From Paludibacter sp. (lineage in GTDB: Bacteria > Bacteroidota > Bacteroidia > Bacteroidales > Paludibacteraceae), in NCBI GenBank assembly GCA_028710895.1, contig JAQTTH010000012.1, positions 62,001 through 126,000 of the forward strand: a stretch of DNA of 64,000 bases, read 5' to 3'. Positions 43,356 to 51,619 of the stretch are shown piece after piece. A program made the translations under genes and the position numbers. How positions within the stretch are numbered: the first letter of the stretch is position 1; each line of letters opens with the position of its first letter. The notes below the pieces were generated by a model that made no database searches, was not told where the DNA came from, and saw only the letters and a program-made list of their open reading frames with translations.

Positions 43356-43469
43356 GACCCCCAACCCCCAAATGGGGGCTAAAGACCAAGTTTTTAATTA
43401 TTGTTTAAAAGTTGTATATTTTGTATTAAATAGTCAAATCTTTGATCCCCCATTTGGGGGCAGGGGGTC
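43356..43469. repeat. REPIN-like element B
   Basis: Left arm (43356-43380) identical to that of element A; right arm (43446-43469) is its diverged inverted copy. The spacer is 65 bp. The right arm reaches into the stop codon of the DsrE2-like gene. It fills the 128-bp gap before tusA. Confidence 0.9.
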
Positions 43470-44034
43470 AAATGAAAAGTTGCATTGCACTTTCCCCGGC
43501 ATCTGCCACAAAAGTGGCGGCTCCGGCATAGCGCAAATGTGGGTAATCAATCATTTCTTCGGCCTTGAAACCCATAAGTCCCATTGACATTTCGCAAATG
43601 GTAATTTCAACACCCAGTTCACCGGCTTGTTTGAACATTTCACCCAACGACATTACATTTTGCTTTTTCATGAGCATTTTTATCATCATTGGCCCCATAC
43701 CGCCCATATTCATGTTTGATAAAGACAGCTTGTCTTTTCCGGTCGGAAGCATCATTCCAAACATCTTAGAGATAAAATCTTTCCCTTTTGGATGTTTTTT
43801 CGGATCACGAAGTGCTGAAAGTGACCAAAAAGAGAAGAAAAGTTTTACCTGAGTATCCATAGCTGCAGCAGCTAACGAGATAACCATGGCAGCCAATACT
43901 TTGTCTAAATCGCCGGAAACAACAGCAATTGATAATTGATCTTTGCGGTTCTTCTCCAATTTTCCAACTTTCTTGGTTAATACGTCTACTTGTTTTTGGA
44001 GCATTTGTAGGGTAACTTCATTTGTGTTTTCCAT
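43468..44034 (-). CDS. DsrE2-like (DsrE/DsrF/DrsH family) sulfurtransferase
   Basis: 188 residues from the ATG at 44034, chosen because it starts the family-like N-terminus and lies 43 bp after the -7 box. Residues 8-30 form a short coiled coil (LQMLQKQVDVLTKKVGKLEK). Residues 32-188 match PF13686: LSIAVVSGDLDKVLAAMVIS, KLFFSFWSLSAL, a Met/Gly-rich loop, and the conserved Cys147 in ITICEMSMGLMG. DsrE2 proteins accept or pass sulfane sulfur and are usually coded with tusA, as here. Membrane association is often proposed. First gene of the leftward run. Confidence 0.9.
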   Translation of the reverse strand: MENTNEVTLQMLQKQVDVLTKKVGKLEKNRKDQLSIAVVSGDLDKVLAAMVISLAAAAMDTQVKLFFSFWSLSALRDPKKHPKGKDFISKMFGMMLPTGKDKLSLSNMNMGGMGPMMIKMLMKKQNVMSLGEMFKQAGELGVEITICEMSMGLMGFKAEEMIDYPHLRYAGAATFVADAGESAMQLFI

Positions 44035-44076
44035 ATCTATTAAATTTAAGTGAGTTTGATTACAGAAACTTTTCAG

Positions 44077-44109
44077 CAAATGTATTGCAGAAAAATTTAT
44101 TTATTCCAA
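44077..44109 (-). promoter_or_regulatory. Promoter of the dsrE2-tusA-hdr run
   Basis: TACATTTG on the minus strand at 44077-44084 with TTG at 44107-44109, 22 bp apart. The likely start point is near 44070, so the Crp-like palindrome is centred about 75 bp upstream, near a class I activator position. Confidence 0.55.
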
Positions 44110-44121
44110 ATAATCGCGTGC

Positions 44122-44133
44122 ATGTACGTACAT
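44122..44133. promoter_or_regulatory. 12-bp palindrome in the divergent promoter region
   Basis: ATGTACGTACAT is self-complementary and lies between the leftward promoter and the Crp-like site. It could be a second operator. Confidence 0.4.
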
Positions 44134-44137
44134 TATT

Positions 44138-44167
44138 TTGTGATATGCATCACATTGTATATATTTG
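44138..44167 (+). promoter_or_regulatory. Promoter of the Crp/Fnr gene
   Basis: TTG at 44138-44140 and TATATTTG at 44160-44167, exactly 19 bp apart. The TTG start at 44165 lies in the -7 box, so the true gene start is the ATG at 44195. Confidence 0.75.
44139..44154. promoter_or_regulatory. Crp/Fnr-type operator
   Basis: TGTGATATGCATCACA is a perfect palindrome and fits TGTGA-N6-TCACA exactly. It overlaps the -33 element of the crp-like gene (suggesting autorepression) and lies upstream of the dsrE2 promoter (suggesting activation). Confidence 0.75.
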
Positions 44168-44194
44168 CAGCTTATTCCTTCAAATCAATACAAT

Positions 44195-44872
44195 ATGCAA
44201 AACGATTGTAGAAATTGTCCTTTCAAAACCAAGGCCACATCCATGCTAAGTGAATGCAGTCTGGATCAACTGACATCAAATCACTTAGAACTTAAATTAA
44301 AGAAAGGTGATTCGATTATTAAACAGGGAACATACTCGACCAATGTAGTTTTTTTGCGAACCGGTTTGGCCAAAATTCACCTGGCAGGTCCTTATACTGA
44401 GCAAATTGTAAAAATGGTAAATGCGCCCAGCTACCTGGGATTGCCCACTACTTTCGGCAGCAAAATCAATCAGTATTCGGTTACAGCGGTTTCGGATGCC
44501 GAAGTTTGTTTTATTGATTTGGAAGTTTTTCAGAATATATTGGATGAGAATAAAGAATTTAACCGCGAAATAATTCAGGAATTTTGCAAAAACGAGCTTG
44601 AATCGTTTCATCGGTGTGCCAACCGTACGCAAAAGTTGATTCGGGGAAATATGGCAGATGCAATACTCGATTTTGCTGATAAAATTTTTAAATCGGATAC
44701 TTTTATGCTCCCACTTTCGCAAACAGAATTTGCAAATCTGGTGGATACAAGCCGTGAAAGTGTTAGTCGGGTTCTTACAGAATTCGACAAAGATGGCATA
44801 ATTAGTGTTAAAGGAAGACAAATAGAAATATTAAACAAGAAATCTCTGCAATTGATAAGCCAAAATGGTTAA
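44195..44872 (+). CDS. Crp/Fnr family transcriptional regulator
   Basis: 225 residues from the ATG at 44195. The N-terminus carries three Cys (Cys5, Cys8 and Cys21 in QNDCRNCPFKTKATSMLSEC), which could hold a redox or Fe-S signal. A cyclic-nucleotide-type beta-roll follows (about 30-140, IIKQGTYSTNVVFLRTGLAK), then a C-terminal HTH (FANLVDTSRESVSRVLTEFD). It is divergent from the sulfur-redox genes and a consensus Crp/Fnr palindrome lies in the shared region, so it most likely controls them and itself. Confidence 0.92.
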   Translation: MQNDCRNCPFKTKATSMLSECSLDQLTSNHLELKLKKGDSIIKQGTYSTNVVFLRTGLAKIHLAGPYTEQIVKMVNAPSYLGLPTTFGSKINQYSVTAVSDAEVCFIDLEVFQNILDENKEFNREIIQEFCKNELESFHRCANRTQKLIRGNMADAILDFADKIFKSDTFMLPLSQTEFANLVDTSRESVSRVLTEFDKDGIISVKGRQIEILNKKSLQLISQNG

Positions 44873-44958
44873 ATTTGCAACCCAAATAAACAGGACATAA
44901 ACTTGTGAAGAAATCAGTAAAAGTACTGACATAAATCACTCTAATTAAAACGTTTAGC

Positions 44959-46074
44959 ATGATTACAATCAAAGAAGCAATTACCAAAAAGGAAATGAAG
45001 AAATTCATTATGTTTCCTTTTGAACTTTACAAAAACGATAAAAACTGGGTTCCACCTTTGATTTTTGACGAATGGAATACATTCAGTCGTGAAAAAAATC
45101 CATCTTTCGAACATTGCGATGCAGCCTATTTGTTAGCGTATAAGGAGAATAAAGTGGTTGGTCGGATTGCTGTAATTATTAATCATAAAGCTAACGAACG
45201 TTGGAACGATAACAGAACACGTTTTGGTTGGATTGCTTTTATTGATGACCTCGAAGTGTCAAAAGCCTTGTTGGATGCAGCTGAAAAATGGGGAAATGAA
45301 CGTGGCATGAAAGGAATTCATGGACCATTGGGTTTTTCAGATCTTGATCCGGAGGGTATGTTGGTTGATGGATTTGAAAACGAACCATCAATTACAAGCG
45401 CTTATAACTATCCATACTTTCCCGAACACATGGAAAAACATGGTTTTAGCAAATCTGTTGATTGGGTACAAAGCAAAATCAAAGCAAATCAGCCAATTCC
45501 TGAGAAAGTAGCACGTATAAACAAGCTTATTGCTCAGAAATACAATTTAAAGATATTCATCCCTAAAACAAAAAAGGATGCTCTGCCATATGTTCCTAAA
45601 TTCTTCAATACGCTAAATACTGCATTTAAAAACCTTTATGGTTTTACCGAATTAAGCGAAAAGCAGATTAAATACTATACAAGTGCTTATTTTGGTTTTG
45701 CCCGTCCGGAACTTTTGTGTTTCATATTAGATGATAAAGATGACGTTGTTGCTTTCGGAATAATCTTCCCATCACTTTCAAAAGCATTTAAAAAAGCGAA
45801 AGGCAAATTATTTCCATTCGGTTTTATCCACATTTTGAGAGCATTAAGTAATTATGATACAATTGATTTATATTTCAATGGCGTTCACCCCGATTGGCAA
45901 AATAAGGGTATTCATTCACTCTACTATGCTGCCATGAATCAGGTAGCCATCGAAAGAAATATTCCTGTTGCAATCACTACAGGTCAACTGGAAACAAATA
46001 TTAATGCCGTTGGCATTTGGGACAATTACGAAAGAGAGGCATATTTACGGACTCGTTGTTATATAAGAAATTAA
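44959..46074 (+). CDS. GNAT-fold acyltransferase-like protein
   Basis: 371 residues with no signal peptide. The N-terminal region (PFELYKNDKNWVPPLIFDEW, then AYKENKVVGRIAVIINHKAN) and the C-terminal DLYFNGVHPDWQNKGIHSLY with the acetyl-CoA-like loop Q-N-K-G give two GNAT-like halves. Bacteroidota proteins of this layout are annotated as N-acetyltransferase domain proteins; the substrate is unknown. The TcdA-like gene starts 7 bp after its stop, so the two are co-transcribed. Confidence 0.8.
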   Translation: MITIKEAITKKEMKKFIMFPFELYKNDKNWVPPLIFDEWNTFSREKNPSFEHCDAAYLLAYKENKVVGRIAVIINHKANERWNDNRTRFGWIAFIDDLEVSKALLDAAEKWGNERGMKGIHGPLGFSDLDPEGMLVDGFENEPSITSAYNYPYFPEHMEKHGFSKSVDWVQSKIKANQPIPEKVARINKLIAQKYNLKIFIPKTKKDALPYVPKFFNTLNTAFKNLYGFTELSEKQIKYYTSAYFGFARPELLCFILDDKDDVVAFGIIFPSLSKAFKKAKGKLFPFGFIHILRALSNYDTIDLYFNGVHPDWQNKGIHSLYYAAMNQVAIERNIPVAITTGQLETNINAVGIWDNYEREAYLRTRCYIRN

Positions 46075-46081
46075 ATCGGAA

Positions 46082-46888
46082 ATGGGTATTGAAAAAGGTA
46101 TTTTCCAGCGCACGGAACTGCTTTTAGGAAAAAGTTTTATTGAGAAAGCATCTGAGAAACGGGTTATTATTTTTGGAATAGGAGGTGTTGGCAGTTGGTG
46201 TGCCGAAAGCCTTGTACGTTCGGGAATTCGTCATCTCACCATTGTTGATTCCGACCGGGTTTGCGTTACAAATGTAAACCGACAGTTAATGGCTACCACC
46301 AAAACTGTTGGTAAAGTAAAAACAGACGTTCTGCGGGATAGATTATTGGAAATTAATCCAAAAGCAGAAATCACCGCTTTGCAAAAAATTTACAGTCCGG
46401 AAACAAGTGAATCTTTTGACCTAGATTCCTACGACTTTATAATTGATGGTATCGATAGTCTTTCAAACAAAGTCCATCTGATACAAACAGCAACAAAAAC
46501 AAATGCTACTTTCTTTTCGTCGATGGGAGCTGCACTGAAAATGGATCCAACCCGCATAAAAGTGGCTGAGTTCTGGAAAGTGCAGGGTTGTCCGCTTGGT
46601 GCTGCCTTGCGTGGTCGACTAAAAAAACTGGGAGGAACAAGTAAAAAGTTCATGTGCGTCTACAGTGACGAAGTACTTAAGAACAAAGGTGAGAATGCAT
46701 CCTGTGGTACTGAAAAGTGTATGTGCCCAAAAGCCATTGAAGGGCCGGGCGACCCCGATCTTGTAAATCATGAATGGTGTAGTCTGAAAGCTCAGGTAAA
46801 CGGAACAACATCCTATATGCCTGCCATGTTTGGAATGACAATTGCTTCCCTTGTAATACAGGCAATTGAAAAAGACAATCAGTCGTAA
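46082..46888 (+). CDS. tcdA: tRNA threonylcarbamoyladenosine dehydratase (TcdA/CsdL family)
   Basis: 268 residues of the ThiF/E1-like fold. ATP-binding GIGGVGSWCAESLVRSGIRH, then DSDRVCVTNVNRQ, DGIDSLSNKVHL and the Cys-rich loop (ASCGTEKCMCP) all fit TcdA. It dehydrates t6A to the cyclic ct6A form in tRNAs. A Sua5-type gene for the t6A precursor is also in this window but not linked. Seven bp after the GNAT-like gene, with a terminator behind it. Confidence 0.9.
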   Translation: MGIEKGIFQRTELLLGKSFIEKASEKRVIIFGIGGVGSWCAESLVRSGIRHLTIVDSDRVCVTNVNRQLMATTKTVGKVKTDVLRDRLLEINPKAEITALQKIYSPETSESFDLDSYDFIIDGIDSLSNKVHLIQTATKTNATFFSSMGAALKMDPTRIKVAEFWKVQGCPLGAALRGRLKKLGGTSKKFMCVYSDEVLKNKGENASCGTEKCMCPKAIEGPGDPDLVNHEWCSLKAQVNGTTSYMPAMFGMTIASLVIQAIEKDNQS

Positions 46889-46955
46889 CAGTCGACAATT
46901 GAGCTAAATGTAAACCCAAAAGCTCCATAGCTATATTTTCTTAGAATAATTAGAT

Positions 46956-46995
46956 GAAAGACCCTGTTTTTTAATGGCGGTCTTTCTTTTTTTTA
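46956..46995 (+). terminator. Terminator after tcdA
   Basis: 8-bp stem GAAAGACC / GGTCTTTC with a 15-nt loop and a run of T. Confidence 0.85.
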
Positions 46996-47025
46996 TAAAT
47001 TTACCACGTAAAATACCACCTTATC

Positions 47026-50000
47026 ATGAAAGACTCAACTAATTCGCAGAACTCCAGCTCGCAGAATAAGGAAAATAATGAGCTGTCAAATAACGTTCAG
47101 GCTAAAGCAGACAACCAAAACTCAGAAAAAGAGCTTATTGCGCTCAACCAGACTCTTCTTTCGTCTCTACCATACCCAGCCATGTATGTAAGACGAAAAG
47201 ATCGTATTGTGTTGGCAACAAATGCAATTGCCTTACATTTCGGAGCCAAAATTGGCGAACATTGTTGGCGGGGATTTGGAAAATCAGAGTTTATATCGGA
47301 CACTAACAACAAGGTAGCTGTAGAATACCCAAGTCTCGTTCCAGATCAATTCAATGTCCAATGTAGCTTTTGTCAGGGCGATGAATGTATTTTAGCCACT
47401 CCGTGCCAAAATAATCCTGAAGTTAGAGCCTTTGGACGAATATGGGAAGTGTACTGGATAAAAGTGAGTGATGATGTTTTCCTTCATTATCTGGTAGATA
47501 TAACTGAAAGAAAACAATTAGAAGCTTCGCTGAAAGAAAATGAACTCTTCTTAAAGCATACTCAACAAATAGCAATGCTTGGAACTTACAAACTGGATAT
47601 TTCCTCAGGTAATTGGGAAAGTTCGGAAGTAATGGATAGTATTTTTGGAATAGATACATCCTTTGAAAAGACTATTGAAAGCTGGATTTCAATTATTCAT
47701 CCCGGTTGGCGTGAAACAATGACTGATTATTTTTCGAATGAGGTTATTGGAAAAAAAAGCAAGTTTGATAAAGAATATAAAATCATCCGCGTAAACGACA
47801 AGGCTGAATGCTGGGTTCATGGTCTTGGTGATTTAGTCTTTGATGATAATAATAATCCAGTAAAAATGATTGGTACTATTCGGGATATTACTGAACGAAA
47901 AGAAGAGCAATCAAGGATAATTCGCAACCTAAAACTAACTGAAGTTTTATTAGAGTCGATACCCATTCCTGTTTTCTTTTTGAATGCAAAGGGACAATAT
48001 ACCGGTTGTAACCAGGCTTTTACAACTCAATTAGGGGTATCCAATGATGAAATCAAAGGCAAATCGGTAATGGATTTATGGCCAGGTGAAGAATCAAGAA
48101 CTAACTATCAAAGCGACCTGGATCTCATTGCGAATAACGGATTTATAACCTTCGAAACCAAAGTTATTGATAAGGAGAATCAAATTCGCGATGTCATTTT
48201 TGTGAAAAATGTATTTTATGATGAACTTGGCAAGGTTGCCGGCCTGGTGGGAACCTATATTGACATTACAGACCGAAAAAAAACAGAAGATGCATTGCGC
48301 GAAAGCGAACAAATGCTTCTAACAATTTTGGATCATTTTCCGGGGGTAGTTTTTTGGAAAGATAGGAATTCGAATTATTTAGGTTCCAATGAAGCTTTTG
48401 CAAAAGGCGCCGGATTAAATAACTCATCCGAAATTGTTGGTAAAACCGATTTTGATTTACCATGGGCTGATACAGAAGCTGAAAATTATCGCGCCGACGA
48501 CTATCAGGTCATGCAAGAAGGCACAACAAAACTACACATAGTTGAAACTCAACATCAACAAGATGGAAAAATTATGTGGTTCGATACAAGTAAAATTCCA
48601 CTCACGACTCCCGATGGTGAAGTGTTTGGTGTTATTGGAGTTTCGAGTGACATTACTGACCGGAAACTTGCCGAGGATGCTTTAATTGAAAGTGAAGAAA
48701 AATACCGTACAATTGCAAACTTTACGGATGACTGGGAATACTGGCTCGACACAAATGACAAATTTATTTACTGCTCTCCTTCTTGTAAAAAAGTGACGGG
48801 CTATAGTTCTGATGATTTTATTCAGAATCCAAATCTCTTATTTGACATTATGCACTCTGACGATAAGGAGCTCTATTTAAGTCACAAACAAGACAGATTA
48901 TTGCACAGAAGTGGGGCTGAGTTACAATTTAGAATAATTCATTTAGATGGAGCCATAAAATGGATCGGACATGTCTGTCAACCTGTTTTCAACGAGGCTG
49001 GAGATTTTATTGGAATCAGAGGCAGTAACAGAGATATTACTGAAAGAAAAAGAACAGAGGAAAAACTAAAATACAGCGAACGTAAATATAAACTTCTATC
49101 TAAGAACATAACCGACGGTGTCTTTACATGCAGAAACGGCTATATTGAGTATCTCAACTACTCGATGAGTCGTATTTTCGGATATGAAGAGTTTGAACTG
49201 GAAGGAATGGAATTGTCTCAATTAATCACCCCCGATCGTCGCAGTGATTTTGAAACATTTATATCTGTTGAATCAACTACCAATCAGACCAATAATATCG
49301 ATATTGAGTGCGTTAGAAAAGACAATTCAACCGTATTTGTCGAGATGTTTCTTAATTATGTAGCCAGTGAAGGATTGATATATGGAGTTATACATGATAT
49401 TACTGAAAAAAGACAGATGCAGGAGAAACAAATTGTCAAAGCAATAATTCAGACAGAAGAAAAAGAACGGGCACATTTCTCGAAAGAGTTGCACGATGGC
49501 TTGGGTCCTTTATTATCGACTATTAAACTCTATCTACAATGGTCGCTACGCCCAAAAAGCAACCGCTCCCGCAAGGATATTATTCAAAAAGCAGAAGAAA
49601 TTCTCGAAGAAGCGCTTACAGCCGTGAAGGAAATATCAAATAAACTGAGTCCACACTTACTCACTAATTACGGATTAACTTCTGCCGTTCAAAGCTTTGC
49701 ACACAAACTGGAAGAAACAAACACGATTAAAATTGATCTTCAAAGTAATCTTACCCGTCGAATCGAACTTGAAATTGAAGTGGCTCTTTATCGTGCAATA
49801 ATCGAATGCGTAAACAATACAATTAAATATGCAAATGCTAAACGCATCTATATCAAGTTGAACGACGTTGGTAATCAAATACAGTTGCAATACAGAGACG
49901 ATGGAAAAGGTTTTGATATTGTAAAAATTCTATTAGAAAAGAAAGGGCTGGGTTTATTCAACCTGCAAAACAGGATTCAAACTATTGGTGGCGAGATTAA

Positions 50001-50058
50001 AATGTTCAGTAAACCCCGCGAAGGTGTGAACTACCACATAAACATCCCTTTAAAATAA
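47026..50058 (+). CDS. Multi-PAS sensor histidine kinase (HisKA_3 type)
   Basis: 1010 residues without membrane helices, so cytoplasmic. About six PAS/PAC units fill residues 40-800; each ends in DITERK- or DITDRK-type text. The first PAS has a Cys motif (CSFCQGDECILATPC) with HCW before it, a set seen in some other PAS kinases that might bind a metal. The HisKA_3 domain has the phospho-His in AHFSKELHDGLGP (about residue 823), and the HATPase domain is at about 915-1008 (DDGKGFDI, KGLGLFNLQNRI). It belongs to the NarL-type branch. The adjacent LuxR-type response regulator is its likely partner. Confidence 0.93.
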   Translation: MKDSTNSQNSSSQNKENNELSNNVQAKADNQNSEKELIALNQTLLSSLPYPAMYVRRKDRIVLATNAIALHFGAKIGEHCWRGFGKSEFISDTNNKVAVEYPSLVPDQFNVQCSFCQGDECILATPCQNNPEVRAFGRIWEVYWIKVSDDVFLHYLVDITERKQLEASLKENELFLKHTQQIAMLGTYKLDISSGNWESSEVMDSIFGIDTSFEKTIESWISIIHPGWRETMTDYFSNEVIGKKSKFDKEYKIIRVNDKAECWVHGLGDLVFDDNNNPVKMIGTIRDITERKEEQSRIIRNLKLTEVLLESIPIPVFFLNAKGQYTGCNQAFTTQLGVSNDEIKGKSVMDLWPGEESRTNYQSDLDLIANNGFITFETKVIDKENQIRDVIFVKNVFYDELGKVAGLVGTYIDITDRKKTEDALRESEQMLLTILDHFPGVVFWKDRNSNYLGSNEAFAKGAGLNNSSEIVGKTDFDLPWADTEAENYRADDYQVMQEGTTKLHIVETQHQQDGKIMWFDTSKIPLTTPDGEVFGVIGVSSDITDRKLAEDALIESEEKYRTIANFTDDWEYWLDTNDKFIYCSPSCKKVTGYSSDDFIQNPNLLFDIMHSDDKELYLSHKQDRLLHRSGAELQFRIIHLDGAIKWIGHVCQPVFNEAGDFIGIRGSNRDITERKRTEEKLKYSERKYKLLSKNITDGVFTCRNGYIEYLNYSMSRIFGYEEFELEGMELSQLITPDRRSDFETFISVESTTNQTNNIDIECVRKDNSTVFVEMFLNYVASEGLIYGVIHDITEKRQMQEKQIVKAIIQTEEKERAHFSKELHDGLGPLLSTIKLYLQWSLRPKSNRSRKDIIQKAEEILEEALTAVKEISNKLSPHLLTNYGLTSAVQSFAHKLEETNTIKIDLQSNLTRRIELEIEVALYRAIIECVNNTIKYANAKRIYIKLNDVGNQIQLQYRDDGKGFDIVKILLEKKGLGLFNLQNRIQTIGGEIKMFSKPREGVNYHINIPLK

Positions 50059-50088
50059 TAACTTCAACAATTCGGAAAATAACATATT

Positions 50089-50751
50089 ATGATTCAAAGT
50101 ATTAAAAGAAAACCAACATTAATCATTGTTGATGATCATCTCATTTTTCAACAGGGGTTAAAAGCGATGATTACTGCCGAAAACATTGCAACTGTTGTTG
50201 GAGAGGCATCTAACGGAATAGAATTTATCGAAATGCTTTCAGTTTGCAAACCCGACCTGGTATTAATGGACATTGATATGCCTGAAATGAATGGAATGGA
50301 AGCCACAAAGAAGGCAATTGAACTAATTCCCGATATAAAAATAATTGCGTTGACTATGTTTGGCGATGAAGAATATTATTACAAAATGATTGATCTTGGC
50401 GTAAAAGGTTTCATTCTAAAATCGACAGGCATTGCCGAAATCGAAAAAGCGATTAGGGATGTAATGCAGGGCGAAAGCTATTTCTCCAATGAACTTCTTC
50501 GAAAAATAATCATGAACTTTAGTCGTAACAACGAACAGAAAAAAAATGACCCTAAAAATCTTACGGAACGGGAAATAGAAGTTCTTCAGCAAATATGTTT
50601 GGGTAGCACTACCGACGAAATAGCTCAAAAACTAAATATTAGTCCTAAAACAGTCAAATCTCATCGCGCAAATTTGCTTGAAAAAACGGCCTGTAAAAAT
50701 ACTGCAACACTCATATTATTTGCCTTGCGAAATAAAATTATCGATTTGTAA
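50089..50751 (+). CDS. LuxR/NarL-type response regulator
   Basis: 220 residues. Receiver domain (residues 9-130) with acidic pair in IIVDDHLIFQQGL, phospho-Asp61 in LVLMDIDMPEMNG and Lys in FILKSTG. C-terminal LuxR HTH (LTEREIEVLQQICLGSTTDE, IAQKLNISPKTVKSHRANLL). It starts 30 bp after the kinase stop and is its obvious partner. A second receiver protein, very similar but without the HTH, is coded 250 bp downstream. Confidence 0.95.
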   Translation: MIQSIKRKPTLIIVDDHLIFQQGLKAMITAENIATVVGEASNGIEFIEMLSVCKPDLVLMDIDMPEMNGMEATKKAIELIPDIKIIALTMFGDEEYYYKMIDLGVKGFILKSTGIAEIEKAIRDVMQGESYFSNELLRKIIMNFSRNNEQKKNDPKNLTEREIEVLQQICLGSTTDEIAQKLNISPKTVKSHRANLLEKTACKNTATLILFALRNKIIDL

Positions 50752-51001
50752 GCCACTCCATTTTTTTTGTAATTCTACTTTCTGGCTCAAACACTCAGAC
50801 AAATACATAAAACTGTTTTTCAGCTAATTACATATAAGCCTGGTACTTTAGGCCTATATAAAACTACATACATATACCTACTAAAAATCCTCCTTAAGTA
50901 TAAATTCTTTGGTCCTTACAGCTGTTGTACAAGAATCTCAATTGCTCTACTTTAGTACCTGAAATAAGAGCAATCCATCTTAACACAATACAATTACAGC
51001 T

Positions 51002-51493
51002 ATGAAAACATCATTTTTTAAAAAACCGACAATTATTCTTGTTGATGATCATTTAATTTTCCGTCAAGGGCTGAAATCACTTATCACAGTCGAAAATTTG
51101 GGAAAGGTTATTGGAGAAGCATCGGATGGCAAAGAATTCATTGATTTACTGGCTCTACCGGCTCCCGATTTAGTACTTATGGATATCGACATGCCGCATA
51201 TGAATGGTATGGAAGCCACTCAAAAAGCGTTGGAATTATTTCCAAACCTTAAGATTATTGTTTTCTCTATGTTCGGGGATGATGAGTATTATAAAAAGAT
51301 GATTGAACTTGGAGTTAAAGGCTATATTTTGAAATCAACCGGTATTAACGAAGTTGAACAAGCCATTGCTGATGTAATGAATGGTAAAACTTATTTCTCC
51401 AATGTTTTGCCCAAAATTACAGTAAGTAAATTGAACTCAAAGAAAACGGAAGAAATAAAAGAAGAACCTAAAGCACCAATACCTTGGTGGTAA
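51002..51493 (+). CDS. Stand-alone receiver protein, paralogue of the preceding regulator
   Basis: 163 residues. The receiver domain is about two-thirds identical by eye to that of the upstream regulator, with Asp61 in LVLMDIDMPHMNGM and the same FGDDEYYKKMIELGVKGY text. Where the LuxR domain should begin the protein instead has a charged tail (SKKTEEIKEEPKAPIPWW) and stops. No HTH coding remnant was recognised after it. It may compete for phosphate from the kinase, act by protein contact, or be a decaying copy. A gap of 250 bp and its own leader precede it. Confidence 0.9.
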   Translation: MKTSFFKKPTIILVDDHLIFRQGLKSLITVENLGKVIGEASDGKEFIDLLALPAPDLVLMDIDMPHMNGMEATQKALELFPNLKIIVFSMFGDDEYYKKMIELGVKGYILKSTGINEVEQAIADVMNGKTYFSNVLPKITVSKLNSKKTEEIKEEPKAPIPWW

Positions 51494-51577
51494 AAAACCA
51501 AATACTATCTAAATACTTGAGAACAATGGCGTTTTGCACATTTAAATCTTAGTTTACATTTAAATTTTGTTTGTTAC

Positions 51578-51616
51578 AGTCGGAGTTCAACCCACAGGTT
51601 GCACTCCGACTTTTTT
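51578..51616. terminator. Bidirectional terminator before the alpha-2-macroglobulin gene end
   Basis: 9-bp perfect stem AGTCGGAGT / ACTCCGACT with a 16-nt loop and a T-run. It separates convergent stops at 51493 and 51620. Confidence 0.8.
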
Positions 51617-51619
51617 GCA

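Noticed and set aside
44165-44194. Upstream TTG start for the Crp/Fnr gene
   Set aside because: The TTG is part of the -7 box; the ATG at 44195 gives the usual Cys-containing N-terminus.
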